NCBI RefSeq assembly: GCF_011745365.1
Contig: NW_024468909.1
Location: 7,373,274-7,437,273 of the forward strand
Length of the DNA stretch: 64,000 nt
DNA from: Cryphonectria parasitica EP155
Taxonomy: Eukaryota > Ascomycota > Sordariomycetes > Diaporthales > Cryphonectriaceae
Direction of reading: 5' to 3'
Notes under the pieces: generated by a model
Database searches by the model: none
Told to the model about the DNA's origin: nothing
Seen by the model: the letters and a program-made list of their open reading frames with translations, nothing else
Translations under genes and position numbers: made by a program
Shown here: piece by piece, positions 32,051 to 44,268 of the stretch
Position numbering within the stretch: position 1 is the first letter of the stretch
How the letters are laid out: every line of letters begins with the position of its first letter

Positions 32051-35000
32051 AAACTGCAGATGATTAGATTAGAATAGTTTCTATATAAAGCTTCTAGAAC
32101 AGATTATGCTTATATTAAGTTCAATATATACATTCAAGAATACAAATACAGCGTACTATTAAACAGTAGCGCTTAGAGAAACTTTATATTTCTATATATT
32201 ATTAATCAAGCATAATTACAATAAAGATAGAAAAAATACTTATATATCCTTAGCACTATAGAAGAACAATCTGTTGCATACAACTAAGAAGTAATTAATA
32301 AGAAAACTAATCATCTATCTATTTTGATTCTAAAACGTATAATTAGAGCTTCTTTTGATATTATGAATATAGCATAGCATGAGCTGATTATAAAGCTTTC
32401 ATAGCTCAAGAAGTATAATTCTTGAATCGATTGAACTATTAGCCAGATCTCATAAGAATAAGCTGTATTCAGAAAGATAGTTATAATCAACAATGCAGGA
32501 TTAAAGCTAGTGATTGAAGAATACTCAGAAAAAGAAGCTTTATACAACTTCTTATATATTTTCAAATCAGCAGAGCTAACAGTTCAAGGAGAAGAATCTA
32601 GTGATAAGCGAACTCAAATAGTACTAGAATGCTAACAGGTTAGCAAAATAACAGAAGCGAGACTCTCAGCAGATTGGTTCGCTCCGGAGCAATAAGAACA
32701 AGCTTTAGAATATGAATTGTAAATCCATACGGGAAAAACCTCGAAACCAAGCTCTCAAGCGCTCGATCCAGCTCGGAGCGAACGCTTAAAGCTCTCAAAA
32801 ACGTTACTAAGAATAACAGATGAAAAGAAGCATGCTCAACAATACCTACTATTCCTTCAGATAGCAGAAACAGCATAAGAATCAGAACCAACACTTGCAA
32901 ACATACTACGAGAATATCACAAGTTTAAGAAACTGTTCCAGAAAGAATTGAATACAGGATTGCCAGAATACAGCTCATATAATCACGAAATTCTGCTACA
33001 AGAAGAGAAATAGCTCAAATTCTTCCCTATCTATAAACTAAACAAGATATAGCTAGAAATACTTAGAGAGTATTTTGATAAGAATCTTAAGAAAGAATAT
33101 ATATAATCATTATAATTACTAGCAGAATATTCTATTCTGTTTGTATTCAAGAAAAATAGCAAGCTTAAGCTATATATTAATTATAAGCAACTCAATAATA
33201 TTATAATTAAAAACTAATATCTGTTGCTACTTATTAAGAAACTATGAGATAGATTGCAAGGAATATAGTGATTTATAGTTCTGAATCTGAAAGAAGCTTA
33301 TAATTTAATTAGAGTAAAAGAAAAAGAAGAATGGAAAACTACTTTCAGAATACATTATAAATACTACGAATATTTGATTATACTCTTTAGTCTAATAAAT
33401 GCTTCAGCTTTATTCCAGAAAATAATCAATTACATTCTATGCAAGCATCTGAATCAGTTCATCATTGCCTATCTCAATAACATTCTTATTTACTCTTGAA
33501 TATTGGAAGAATATAAGAAATATATGAAAACAGTATTGCAAACGCTTCAGAATGCAAAGCTTCTTATAGAATTCGCAAAGAGCTACTTTCACATATAAAA
33601 AGTTGATTATCTTGAATTCACAATCAAGCTAGAATATATCAAGCTACAGAAGAACAAGATAGAAGCTGTTAGAAATTAGCTAGTTTCCAGAAATATTAGA
33701 GATATTAAATCTTTCTTCGGATATATCAACTTCTATAAACAGTTTATTAAGAACTATAGCTAGATTGCATATCTTCTTACAAATCTCATCAAAAGAAAGC
33801 AATCCTTTGAATAGATTCCTAAAGCATAAGAAGCTTTTGATAAGATCATCAAGTATATTATCTCAGAACTAATTCTGTATAAAGCAGACTCTTACAAACT
33901 CTTTGAAATTGAAACTAATACATCGGAATATACACTCGAAGAACAACTTGGTTAGCAAGATAACTAAGAATATTTAAGAATTGTAAGCAACTTTTCAAAG
34001 AAGTTGAATAGCTCAGAAATCAATTATAAAATCCCTAATCAGAAACTCATAACAATAGTAAAAGCTTTCAAGAAGTAGCAATACTATCTTATTAGCATAT
34101 AACATCTAATCATAGTTTACTCGAATTATAAGAATCTGATTACATTTATAACAACTAAGATTTTGAACAAGCAATAAGTTAGATAAGCAGAATTCCTCTT
34201 ATAATTTAATTTCAAAATTGTATACTATAAAAGCTCGGAAAACGGATAAGCAGATGCTTTCAGCAGAAGATCAAACTATTAAAATGCAAATTCTTTGAAT
34301 ATACAGAATATCTTCGCTCAAGATGAATCAGGAAATCTTGTTAATATATACAGAGAACTGAATGCTGCTCTCAGAATCGAACTCTTGAAAAGAAATTCAG
34401 AATCAATGATTTCAAACGAACAAGATAACTACATTAAGAATATATACAATATATCAGCATACAAGCATCAGAGAGTTAGAGCAATCTACGAATATATTAA
34501 AAGATATTGGAACTTATTAAGCTTTAGAAAAAGAATTGAAGATATTCTACAATAATGCAATAGCTACAAGAAGAATAAAGCAGAAAGATATAAGCTTTAT
34601 AAACTACTGCATTCCTTATTAATATCTATAACTATTTAGCAATTCATTAGTCTAGACTTTATTATTAAGCTATTTTTTTTACAAGAATTCTTAATCAAAG
34701 TACAATATAATAGCATTCTAGTAATAGTTTGCAGACTGAGCAAATATGCTTACTTTCTTCTCTACAAGGAAAGCAGTATAGCAGAGAAACTCGCATACGC
34801 ATTTCTCAGAATGATCATTGCTAATCATAGCATATCAGAAGAAGTAATCTCTAATAGAAATAGAAAGTTCAACTCAAAGTTTTAAACTTCGCTTATAAAA
34901 TAATTCAGAACATATTACAGAATGTTTACAGCATTTCACTTACAAATAGATGAATAAATGAAAAGAATAAATCAAGTTATTAAACAATATCTTCAATATT

Positions 35001-35758
35001 ATATTAATTAGAAACAGAACAACTGGATTAACCTATTGCCTCTTACACAGTTTGCTTATAATAGCGCAGATATAAGCATAATAAAGAAATCACTATTCTT
35101 CATACTCTATGAATATAATCCAACAGCATATTACGAAGCACTGCTAGAAGCAGATGCAGAAGCTATAAACAAAAGAGTTAAGAAGATTAAGAAGGTTTAG
35201 AAAGAACTCTGATCAGAATTATAATTCATTCAGAAACAAATAGCACATTATGCAAACTCCAGAAGAATTAAGAAATTAATCCTACAGAAGGGAGATAAGA
35301 TTTATCTACTTTGAAAAAATATCAAAATAATAAGATCTAGCAATAAACTCAATCATAAGAAGTTGGAATCATTCAAAATCTTGCAATAGATTTCTCTAGT
35401 TAACTACAAGCTAGCATTACTTCATAAGATGAGAATATACTCAGTTTTCCACATTTCACTGCTGGAACTAGCAGCACAGGAAATACTAACAAATAATATA
35501 GCAGAAGTGGAAAATAATGAATCAGAGTATAAAGTGGAAAAGATTCTTAAGCATAGAAGCATAGACAATATAAGAGAATATCTCATTAAATGAAAAGATT
35601 ACTCAGCAAGCGAAAATTCTTGGAAACTGAAGAAAAATATTAAAAATGCTCAGGAAAAAGTAGCTGAATATTGGAAAAAGAAAACCATTACTCAGAACCT
35701 CTCCGCTCCGAAGCGGGAATTAGGCGCTGCAGTTTCACTCTCCAGAAGGAAAGGCTAA
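32045..35758 (+). pseudogene. Gy4 pol (degenerate)
   Basis: The -1 frame relative to gag. Protease LLNSSA at 32156-32173 (DSGA expected). A conserved tether near 32480-32980. Reverse transcriptase at about 33110-33650, with KLKLYINYKQLNN, NLKEAYNLIRVKEKEEWK and YLNNILIYS, where both catalytic Asp read Asn. RNase H at about 33800-34280, with a terminal ADAFSRRSNY. Integrase from 34295: open piece 34295-34555, then a core near 34650-34900 with CRLSKYAYFLLYKESSIAEK and VISNRNRKFNSKF. A GPY/F-like region and chromodomain near 35530-35690 (EYKVEKILKHRS). In this copy the frame runs to TAA at 35756-35758 and overlaps the antisense frame by about 65 bp. Confidence 0.85.
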
Positions 35759-36335
35759 CCAGATACGCTAGGATTAAAAGCTAAGAAACTCTAGTTAATA
35801 ATCTCAAGATATCCCTGAAACATTAAACAAGTCTTCTCTTCACGAAAACTACAATCCTCCTCATCAGCAAACCTCTCCAAGAAATTAAAACCACAATGAA
35901 TCATTTCTGCAGCATATTCCTCCAACAGCCTTCGCTATTTCCATACACAATCAAGACGAGCCTGCAATGCTAGCAAGACTTGTAGAGCAGCAGCATTTGC
36001 TAACTCTGCCTCAGCTTTCTCGCTCAAAATCTTGCGCTTTTTACGAATTAAACATTCTGCTAAAGAAGAAAATCAGTAATCATAGAGAATACCAAGAAAT
36101 GAAGAAACCAATCAGCAAAAGCTGAGAAACAACCAGTATCACAGCTTTAATCCAGAGAAACATACTCCTCATAACAGGAAGAGTTTTCAGCAAAACGACA
36201 GAAAGCCCTCATCTTTCGATAATGAGCACAAGCAGGCATTTCGATACTAAAAGCAGAAATAAGCTCAGCAAAACGATAACGCTCTTGAGTTTTCATTGAA
36301 TGATTAGAATGCAACTTGTTGATTCTATTCAACAT
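35692..36335 (-). pseudogene. antisense ORF of Gy4
   Basis: N-terminal 62 codons are open (36147-36335): MLNRINKLHSNHSMKTQERY with Cys at CAHYRKMRAFCRFAENSSCY. The continuation with DFEREKAEAELANAA and LLEEYAAEMIHCGF and the end SRFGAERF is in another frame, so there is one frameshift (644 bp in total). The charged middle part predicts a coiled coil. The tail overlaps the end of pol. A small spliced intron could also explain the shift; no clear splice sites were recognised. Confidence 0.6.
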
Positions 36336-36427
36336 CTTGATTAGGAAAGCATAACTATATATGCAAATAACTTGCTAGAATACTTATGAAAGATTATTAG
36401 AAATAATAATCGATAGAAGGGAAATGA

Positions 36428-36891
36428 TATTATAATCCATTCAATATGCAGATTATCAGCTAGAATACTCGGAATAACTATCCGGAAAAACAGAAAAGGA
36501 TTCAACATCATAAGAACTAAGGCTTACATAAGCAAGAGTTAGGATTACAGGATCAGAATAAATTAGTAGCTGATCTATAGTGATTCGGATCAGTTGAATC
36601 ATTCAGATGATCCAAGGAATCCAACAACTAATACTACCAACAGAACTGAAGAGCTGAATATATAAGAATACATTCATTCCCATTAGATAGATCTCGTATA
36701 TAGCTCTTCAGTTATCAATCTAAGTATTCAGTTTTCTATACTAAGTAGTCCCAAAAGCAGTGAATACTTGCATTGCTTATCAGAACTTGTACAGTTCCGT
36801 ATTCAAGAACTTGATACTTTGATACCGCTCTTGTTAGCATAAACCCCTTCGTGTACTTAGGAATCTTCGGATTGCTGCAGTGCTCATTACA
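36428..36891 (+). repeat. Gy4 3' LTR (type I)
   Basis: 464 bp, TATTATAATCC (mutated start) to CTCATTACA; followed by TCATG. Confidence 0.95.
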
Positions 36892-37044
36892 TCATGAATC
36901 AGCTACTGATTCATTCTAATCCTGTAACTCTAATCCTTGCTTATGTAAGCTTTAGTTCTTGAGATGTTGAATCCTTTCCTGTCTTTCCGGATAATTGTTC
37001 CGGGTGTTCTGGCTGGTGACCTGCATGTTGAATAAGTCATAACA
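36892..37044 (-). repeat. Gy1 5' LTR, outer portion
   Basis: Continues 29109-29424 after the Gy4 insert and ends AAGTCATAACA at 37044, matching the LTR end of Gy3. Its sequence is type I. The open frame 36952-37143 on the minus strand starts beyond the LTR and runs into it; it has no recognisable content. Confidence 0.9.
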
Positions 37045-37761
37045 CATCATCTTTCTTTCTATTTCAATTGCAGGATTTGTATTTCTAGAATAAAGAATTG
37101 AGGTAATCAGACTCGCATTTTTACTCGCATTAAAAACAACCAATTGCCTTGCTTTATTTCTAGGGCATATTCCTATTCTAAAGTCAAAGTGTTCTTAAGG
37201 TAGAGAACAGTTTTTTTGAATGAGAAATTTTTTAGCGCTAGCAAAAACAGGGGTAAGAAAATCGTTTTTTTCTTCTGTAAACTGTTCTCAACTCAATTTT
37301 TAAGCTTTCTATCTCATTTCAATTTGAAGTCTGATCGCTTCCCTTAAAACTCTATCATTTCTGAATTTCAAGTTCTCATCATCTTTCTTTCTATTTCAAT
37401 TGCAGGATTTGTATTTCTAGGATAAAGGATTGAGGTGGTCAGACCCGCATTTTTACCCGCATTAAAAACAATGTTAGGGCCGATTGTGCTAGCAAGGCTC
37501 AGGGCTAGCTAAGCCAGCTGGATTACGGATGACTAAGCAATATGCGGCTATAAAGCGGCTTTCTAGCCACGTTAGCACTGCTGAGCAGAACTTAGCTCCT
37601 TAAGCTTCAATGTTATTCTAATTGTATGCTTCTGAAAGAGAGAAAAGACCTCGCTACATTGCTTTTGCAACTTTTCCATCTGACAAACAACCAATTGCCT
37701 TGCCTTATTTCTAGAGCATACTCCTAACCCGCAATTCTGATCAGAATCTAGCTATAGCTGA
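37045..37761. repeat. subtelomeric repeat block, R-Q-R arrangement
   Basis: Segment R (37045 to about 37180; CATCATCTTTCTTTC to TTTCTAGGGCATATTCCT) is followed by segment Q (about 37181-37378; AAAGTCAAAGTGTTCT to TTCAAGTTCT) and a second R (from 37379, interrupted by a solo LTR at 37472-37685). The same Q-R order recurs at 45925-46330. No coding content is seen. It looks like a tandem subtelomeric repeat of about 330 bp per Q+R unit, into which retroelements have landed. Confidence 0.8.
37472..37685 (+). repeat. solo LTR of the LTR214 family
   Basis: 214 bp from TGTTAGGGCC to CATCTGACA with target duplication AACAA at 37467-37471 and 37686-37690. The uninterrupted site is visible at 37131-37150 (ACAACCAATTGCC). 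Formed by LTR-LTR recombination; the interior is gone. Confidence 0.94.
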
Positions 37762-37951
37762 TTTTATTTATAATTTGAAAATATATAATAGATAAAAGAG
37801 AGCAGAAAAGCTCGTTTTCATATCATGTAAGTATATATGAGGTGAAAGCTAAGCGTAGGGCTAGGGCCAGAGCGAGGGCTAGAGCTAGAGCAGAAAAGCT
37901 TATTTATTTATAATTTGAAAATATATAATAAGTAAAAGAGAGCAGAAAAGC
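37762..37951. repeat. 50-bp direct repeats around a telomere-like block
   Basis: TTTATTTATAATTTGAAAAT to AGAGAGCAGAAAAGC occurs at 37762-37811 and 37902-37951, almost identical, with about 90 bp between that contain the hexamer tract. The purine-rich second half resembles the telomere-adjacent sequence at 62.4-63.9 kb. Confidence 0.85.
37855..37890 (+). repeat. interstitial telomere-like tract, six hexamers
   Basis: In register: GTAGGG, CTAGGG, CCAGAG, CGAGGG, CTAGAG, CTAGAG. Same strand and same CTAGGG bias as the terminal tract at 63969-64000. Two of six units fit YTAGGG or differ at the first base only; the others differ by one or two bases. Probably a trace of a former chromosome end or of telomere seeding. 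Confidence 0.7.
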
Positions 37952-38004
37952 CCTTTCCGAGCCGGCAGGCCAGCAGATGATTCGAGGTTCAACGCCAGAG
38001 CAGG
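37952..38004 (+). pseudogene. fragment like the TLH1 5' region
   Basis: CCCTTTCCGAGCCGGCAGG and what follows up to CGCCAGAGCAGG are near-identical to 46731-46778, in the 5' part of the degenerate TLH1 locus, but with far fewer mutations. It is cut at 38004 by Gy5. The last five bases GCAGG form the left target duplication of Gy5. Confidence 0.65.
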
Positions 38005-38470
38005 TGTTATAACCCATCCAACATGCAAGTTACCAGCCAGAACACCCGGAACAACTATCCGGAAAACAGGGAAGAATTCAACATCTTAATAACTAAGGCT
38101 TATATAAGCAAGAATTAGAATTACAGGATCAGAATAAATCAGTTGCTAATCCATGATAATCCGAATCAGTTGAATTGCTTAGATAATCCAAGTAATCCAA
38201 CAATCAATACTATCTACAGAACTAAAGAGCTGAATATATAAGAATATATTCATTTCTATTAGATAGATTTTATATATAGCTCTTTAATTATTAATCTAAA
38301 TATTAGATTACTTTTTACTCTAATAGCTTCAAAAGCAATAAATACTTGCATTGCTTACTAAGACTTATACAGTTTTATATTCAAGAACTTAGCATTTTAA
38401 TACTGCTCTTATTAGCATAAACTCTCTTTGTATACTTTGGAATCTTCGAATTGCTACAGTACTTATTACA
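38005..38470 (+). repeat. Gy5 5' LTR (type I)
   Basis: 466 bp, TGTTATAACCCATCC to ACTTATTACA. Same length as 45459-45924. Confidence 0.94.
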
Positions 38471-38530
38471 TTTTAATAACTCTTGTTCAAGAACGGTTTA
38501 GTATTATCCCCTTGAGCAATACGGAATATA

Positions 38531-40640
38531 ATAGCTTCTCCAGAAATCCCTTCATTCTCATACGCTTCTACTCAGAAAGAACTGATCAACCAGATATACC
38601 AGCTCATTCAGCATATTCAGAATCTGCACGAATAACAGCAAGCTTAGAGCACTACTATCGCTAACCAACAGACTCAGCTAGCTTAATAAGCTCAGCAGAC
38701 GCAGTTTATCTCTGTAATCATTAGTAGTGCTGAAAAAGCATATAAGATAAATAAGCTCGCTATATATAATGATAATCAAAAGATACTGCATGGATTCCTT
38801 ATCTACTGCAGAGCATATTTTCTGCATTACAAGATTCAGTTTACTAAGAAATCTGAGAAAATTATCCTTATAGAAACTCATTTCGAAAAGAATGCTCTTA
38901 TCTAATATAAGCCTTTTCTATACAATCACTTGAAGCATCAGAACAACTCTGATACATATACTCAGAATACTAAGAGTATATTTAATTCTTTTAAAAGCTT
39001 CAAAAAAGCTCTTAAAGAAATCTTTAATAATCCTAACAAAGAATGCATTATAGCTTAGCAGCTTATAAATCTCAAGCAAACTAAGTCAGCTTCTGCTTAT
39101 ATAATCAGATTCAAGCAACTCTCAATACAACTTCTATAGAAAGATAAGAATCTTATAAAGCATTATTATAAGAAACTTAAGAATAATATTAAAGATAAAA
39201 TCTTCAAGCAGAATTAGCTAGAGAACTTTGCAATATTCTTCAATCAAGCTATCTATATTAATAATTATCTATATAAACAATGGATAAAGAAGTTTAAAAA
39301 GAAAGAAAGCTAAATTTAGAAATTTCCAGTTAATATAAGTAAGAAATTCTAATACAAGAATAGCGAACAATAGAGCAGCATAGCTTAGAGCAGTACTATA
39401 TATGCTAATTCCATAGAACTCAATGCTGCTAATAAGCAATATAGCAAAAAAAATAGTATTACTTGCTACAACTGCAATAAATAAGAATACATTACATATA
39501 ACTGCTATCAATCCCAGAAGAATAAATAGCAATTAGTTCAGAAAGAATACTAGATAAATATTGCTTAATAATAGGAATCCAATCAACTGAGCAAAAACAT
39601 TTTCTTAAAGCAAGTATTGGATTCTATTAATTACAGAAGTCTTAGCTGAATATTCTGCTATAATGATAACTGCTTAATACACTTCTTAAGTAAGAAAGAT
39701 TCAGAATAGTTTTCTTAGAAATCTAGGTGCTACAAGCAGATAGCAACAGCAGAGCGAGAGTATACATTCAGCATAACTATAAGCAGCAATAACTCGAACT
39801 GCTTCAATATTACTGAACGAAGCACTCAAGCGCTGAAGAAAGAGCTTAACAACAGTGCCCTTCGCTATTTCTTATTACTTGCATTAGATACTATAACCAG
39901 AGAAATGAATAAAGAATAATACTTTCTTAGTTATTAGTATAAATACCTAAACAATACCGAAAACGCTTCTTAAGCAACGGAAAGATCAAGCTAGAATAAA
40001 CAATCTAATAATTCACCGAAGTTTCTTATAAACAATAAATTCAAGAAGCTTACAGAAAGATTCTTCTTTAGCATTGAATGGAACAAGAAAATAATATGAA
40101 TTAAATATCTCGTTTATGAGATAGAATTAGAGAAGCTCTTTATCTGCATCTTCTTATAAAATATTAAGATATAACAAAGCAAAGATTCTTGAATTGATTC
40201 ACTTTACAACTTACATCACGAACTAGCTTGAATCTTCTGCATCTATCATAGCTGCAGAATGCATTTCTCAAACAAGATGCAATACAAATAGTTCTCTATC
40301 AGAAAATCAGAATAAATCCTTCAGACTATTAAAGAACAGAAACTCCGCTTTAGAAAGATTCTTAACAAATAGCACTATAATGCATATATCGAATTACCAG
40401 ATAACTGCTCCATGCAATATATGAATAAGAAAATAAAATAGTAGCAATATAAGATAATACTCTGTACAATTCATATTAATAACAAGATTTGCAACTAGCA
40501 TTAACAGAAAAAAGACTAGGAATAATAATAATATAAGCAGAAGCAAGCTAAGAAGCTTGCTTAAAAAGCAGCAAAGCAAGCTCAGAAGAATAAGCAGTTT
40601 TTAATAAACTTAAAAGAACAGAATTGCTTGTAAAGAGACT
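38531..40640 (+). pseudogene. Gy5 gag (degenerate)
   Basis: From ATA 38531-38533 (ATG expected). Colinear with Gy4 gag: Gln-rich N-terminus, capsid core near 38950-39180, a zinc knuckle near 39460-39500 where CYNCNK then a stop then EYITYNC keeps three of its Cys, and a Gln/Lys tail near 40500-40590. The open frame at 38428-38664 starts inside the LTR and is an alternative frame. The open frames 38678-38881 and 39269-39532 on the minus strand are shadows. Confidence 0.73.
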
Positions 40641-43600
40641 GCAGATAATCAGATTGAAATAGTTTTTATATAAAGCTTTCAGAATAGATTATACTTATAT
40701 CAAGTTCAATATATATATTCAAGAATACAAGTATAGCGTACTATTAGATAGTAGCGCTCAAGGAAACTTCATATCTTCATATATTATTAATTAAGTATAA
40801 TTATAATGAAAATGAAAAAGGCGTTCATATACTCTCAATACTATAAAAGAACAATCTATTATATATAATCAAGAAGTAATTAATAAGAAAACTGATTATC
40901 TATCTATTTTGATCCAAGAATGTATAACTAGAGCTTCCTTTGATATTATGAATATAGCACAGCATGAGCTGATTATAGAACTTTTATAGCTTAAAAAGCA
41001 TAATTCTTGAATCGATTAAACTACTAGCCAGATCTCATAAGAACAAGCTGTATTCAGAGAGATAATTGCAATCAATAATGCAGAATCAAAGCTAGTTATT
41101 GAAGAATACTCAGGAAAAGAAGCTTCAAACAACTTCATATACACTTTCAAATCAGCAGAGCTAGCAATTCAAGAAGAAGAATTTAGTAATAAGCAAACCT
41201 AAATAATACTAGAGTGCTAACAGATTAGCAAAATAATAAAAGCAAGATTCTCAGCAAGTTAGTTCGCTTCAGAGCAATAAGGAAAAGCTTCAGAATATGA
41301 ATTATAGAACTATACGAGAAAGATCTCGAAACCAAGCTCTCGAGCGCTCGGTTTAGCCCGGAGCGAACGCTTAAAGCTCTCGAAAACGCTATCAGAAAAG
41401 AAGCATACTCAACAATACCTACTGTTCCTTCAGATAGCAGAAACAGCATATAAATCAGAACTAATATTCTCGAACATATTACAAGAATATTACAAGTTCA
41501 AGAAACTATTTCAGAAAGAATTGAATACAGAATTGCCAGAATACAGCTCATACAATTACAAGATTCTACTATAAAAAGGAAAATAGCTCAAATTCTTTCT
41601 CATCTATAGACTAAACAAAGTATAGCTAGAAGCACTTAGAGAATATCTCAATAAGAATCTTAGGAAAGAATATATATAATTATTGCAATTATTAGCAGAA
41701 TATCCTATTCTATTTATATTTAAGAAAAATAGTAAGCTCAAGCTATATATTAATTATAAGCAATTTAACAATATTATAATTAAGAACTAATATTTATTAC
41801 TACTTATTAAGAAATTACAAGATAGATTGCAAGAAGTATAGTAATTCATAGTTCTAAATCTGAAAGAAGCTTATAATCTAATCAGAATAAAGAAAAAAAA
41901 AGAATGGAAAATTGCTTTCAGAATATGCTATAAATACTACAAATATTTAATTATACTCTTTAATCTAACAAATGCTTCAGCTTTATTTCAGAAAATAATC
42001 AATTATATTCTATGCAAGCATCTGAATTAGTTTATTATTGCTTATTTCAATAACATTCTTATCTATTCTCGAATACTTAAAGAATATAAGAAATATATGA
42101 AAATAGTATTGCAAATGCTTCAAAATGCAAAACTTCTTATAAAACCTGCAAAGAATTACTTTTATATACAAAAAGTTAACTATCTCGAATTCACAATCAA
42201 GCTAGAATATATTAAGCTACAGAAAGATAAAGTAGAAGCTATTAGAAACTAATTAATTCCTAGAAATATCAGAAATATTAAATTTTTCCTCAAATATATC
42301 AACTTCTATAAGCAGTTTATTAAGAACTACAGCTAAATCACATATTCTCTTACAAATCTTACTAAAAAAAAGCAGCTTTTCGAATAAACCCTCAAAACAT
42401 AAGAAGCCTTCAATAAGATTATTAAGCATATTACCTCAGAGCTAATTCTATATAAAGCAGATCTTTACAAACCCTTTAAAATTGAAACTAATGCATTAGA
42501 ATATACACTCAGAGAACAACTTAGCCAGCAAAACAATCAAGAGCATCTAAGAATTATAAGCAACTTCTCAAGAAAGTTAAACAGCCTGGAAATCAACTAC
42601 AGAATCCCTAATCAGAAACTTATAGCAATAGTAAAAGCTTTCGAGGAGTAGCAATACTATCTTATTAGCGCATAATATTTAATTATAATTCACTCGGATT
42701 ACAAGAATCTGATTATATTTATAATAATTAAGATTTTAAATAAGCAACAAATCAGATAGATAGAATTCCTTTTACAGTTTAATTTCAAGATTGTATACTA
42801 CAAAAGCTCAGAAAATAAACAAGCAAATGCTTTCAGCAGAAAATCAAACTATCGAGATGCAGATTCCTCGAATATATAGAATATCTTTGCTTAAAACGAG
42901 TTAGGAAATCTTATTAATATACATAGAGAATTGAATACTATCTTCAGAATTGAACTCTTAGAGAAGAATTCAGAATCAATAACTCTAGATGAACAAAATA
43001 ATTATATCAAGAATATATATAATACATCAGCATATAGATATTAGAGAGTTAGAGCAATTTATAAATGCATCAAAAAATACTGAAATCTATTAAGCTTTAG
43101 GAAAAGAATTGAAAACATTCTATAATAATGCAATAGCTGCAAAAAGAATAAAGCAAAAAGATACAAGCCTTATAAACTACTGCATTCTTTACTAGTACTT
43201 ATAACTATTTAGCAATTCATCAGTCTAAACTTCATTACTAAGCTATCTTTCTTATAAGAACTCTTAATTAAGATATAATATAATAGCATTCTAATAGTAA
43301 TTTGCAAACTGAGCAAGTATGCTTATTTTCTCTTCTATAAGAAAAGCAGTATAGCAGAGAAATTTGTATATACATTCCTTAGAATGATTATTGCTAATTA
43401 TAATATGCTGAAAGAAGTAATCTCCAATAGAAATAGAAAGTTTAACTCAAAGTTTTGAATTTTATTTATAAAACAGCTTAGAATACACTACAGAATATTT
43501 ATAGCATTTCATCCGCAAACAGATAAATAAACAGAAAGAATGAATCAAGTTATTGAATAGTATTTTCAATACTATATCAATCAGAAACAGAATAACTGAG

Positions 43601-44268
43601 TTAATCTATTATCTTTTATATAATTTGCTTATAATAGCGCAGATATAAGCATAATAAAGAAATTACTATTCTTTATATTCTACAAATATAATCTAATAGC
43701 TTATTATAAGATACTGCTAGAAGCAGATATAGAAGCTGCAGATAAAAGAGTTAAGAAGATCAGGAAAGTTCAGAAAGAATTCCAATTAGAGTTACAATTC
43801 ATTCAGAAACAAATAATACAGTATACAAATTCCAAAAGAATTAAGAAACCAATCCTATAGAAGGGAAATAAGATCTATCTACTTCGAAAAAATATCAAAA
43901 CAACCAGATCCAGCAATAAACTTGATTATAAAAAGTTGGAATCATTTAAAATCTTGCAATAGATTTCTCTAATTAACTACAAGTTAGCATTACTTCATGA
44001 AATAAGGATATACTCGGTTTTCCACATCTTACTGCTGGAACTAGCAGTACAGGAAATACTAACAGATAATACAGCAGAAGTAGAAAATAATGAACTAGAG
44101 TATAAGATAGAGAAGATTCTCAAGCACAGAAGCATAGATAATACAAGGGAATATCTTATTAAATGAAAAGGTTATTCAGCAAGCGAAAATTCTTGAGAAC
44201 TGCAGAAAAACGTTAAAAATGCTTAAGAAAAGATAGCTGAATATTAGAAAAGGAAAACCAGCATCTAA
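40630..44268 (+). pseudogene. Gy5 pol (degenerate)
   Basis: Protease at 40738-40779 keeps VLLDSSAQGNFIS, the best-preserved protease motif in the window, including the catalytic Asp. Reverse transcriptase near 41690-42240 has YFNNILIYS in place of YxDD. RNase H is near 42390-42880, the integrase core near 43240-43470, and the GPY/F-like region and chromodomain near 43680-44260 (EYKIEKILKHRS). The frame ends TAA at 44266-44268, directly on the antisense stop. Many stops are at Gln, Arg and Trp positions. Confidence 0.82.

Larger units (their letters stand above)
29425..36891 (+). mobile_element. chromovirus Gy4, full length and uninterrupted
   Basis: 7467 bp, LTRs of 464 bp each (29425-29888, 36428-36891), perfect target duplication TCATG (29420-29424 and 36892-36896). 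It is inserted in the 5' LTR of Gy1. It is the only copy in the window without a nested insertion apart from Gy3, and so the best template for the family plan: gag, pol in the -1 frame, convergent antisense frame. RIP-type transitions are throughout. Confidence 0.95.
5836..37044 (-). mobile_element. chromovirus Gy1, 3'-truncated host of nested insertions
   Basis: A minus-strand Ty3/gypsy chromovirus in pieces: 5' LTR at 36892-37044 plus 29109-29424, gag at 28939-29050 plus about 12030-14049, pol at about 8981-12060 plus 5836-6146. The intervening sequences are later insertions: LTR214 element 6147-8980 (duplication GATTG), Gy2 14050-28938 (CTGCT) and Gy4 29425-36891 (TCATG). Joining the pieces restores colinearity with Gy3, which has the same structure uninterrupted. 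The left end stops inside the integrase C-terminal region at about 5836, so the chromodomain, antisense frame and 3' LTR are missing. It is the oldest layer of the nest. Confidence 0.88.
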
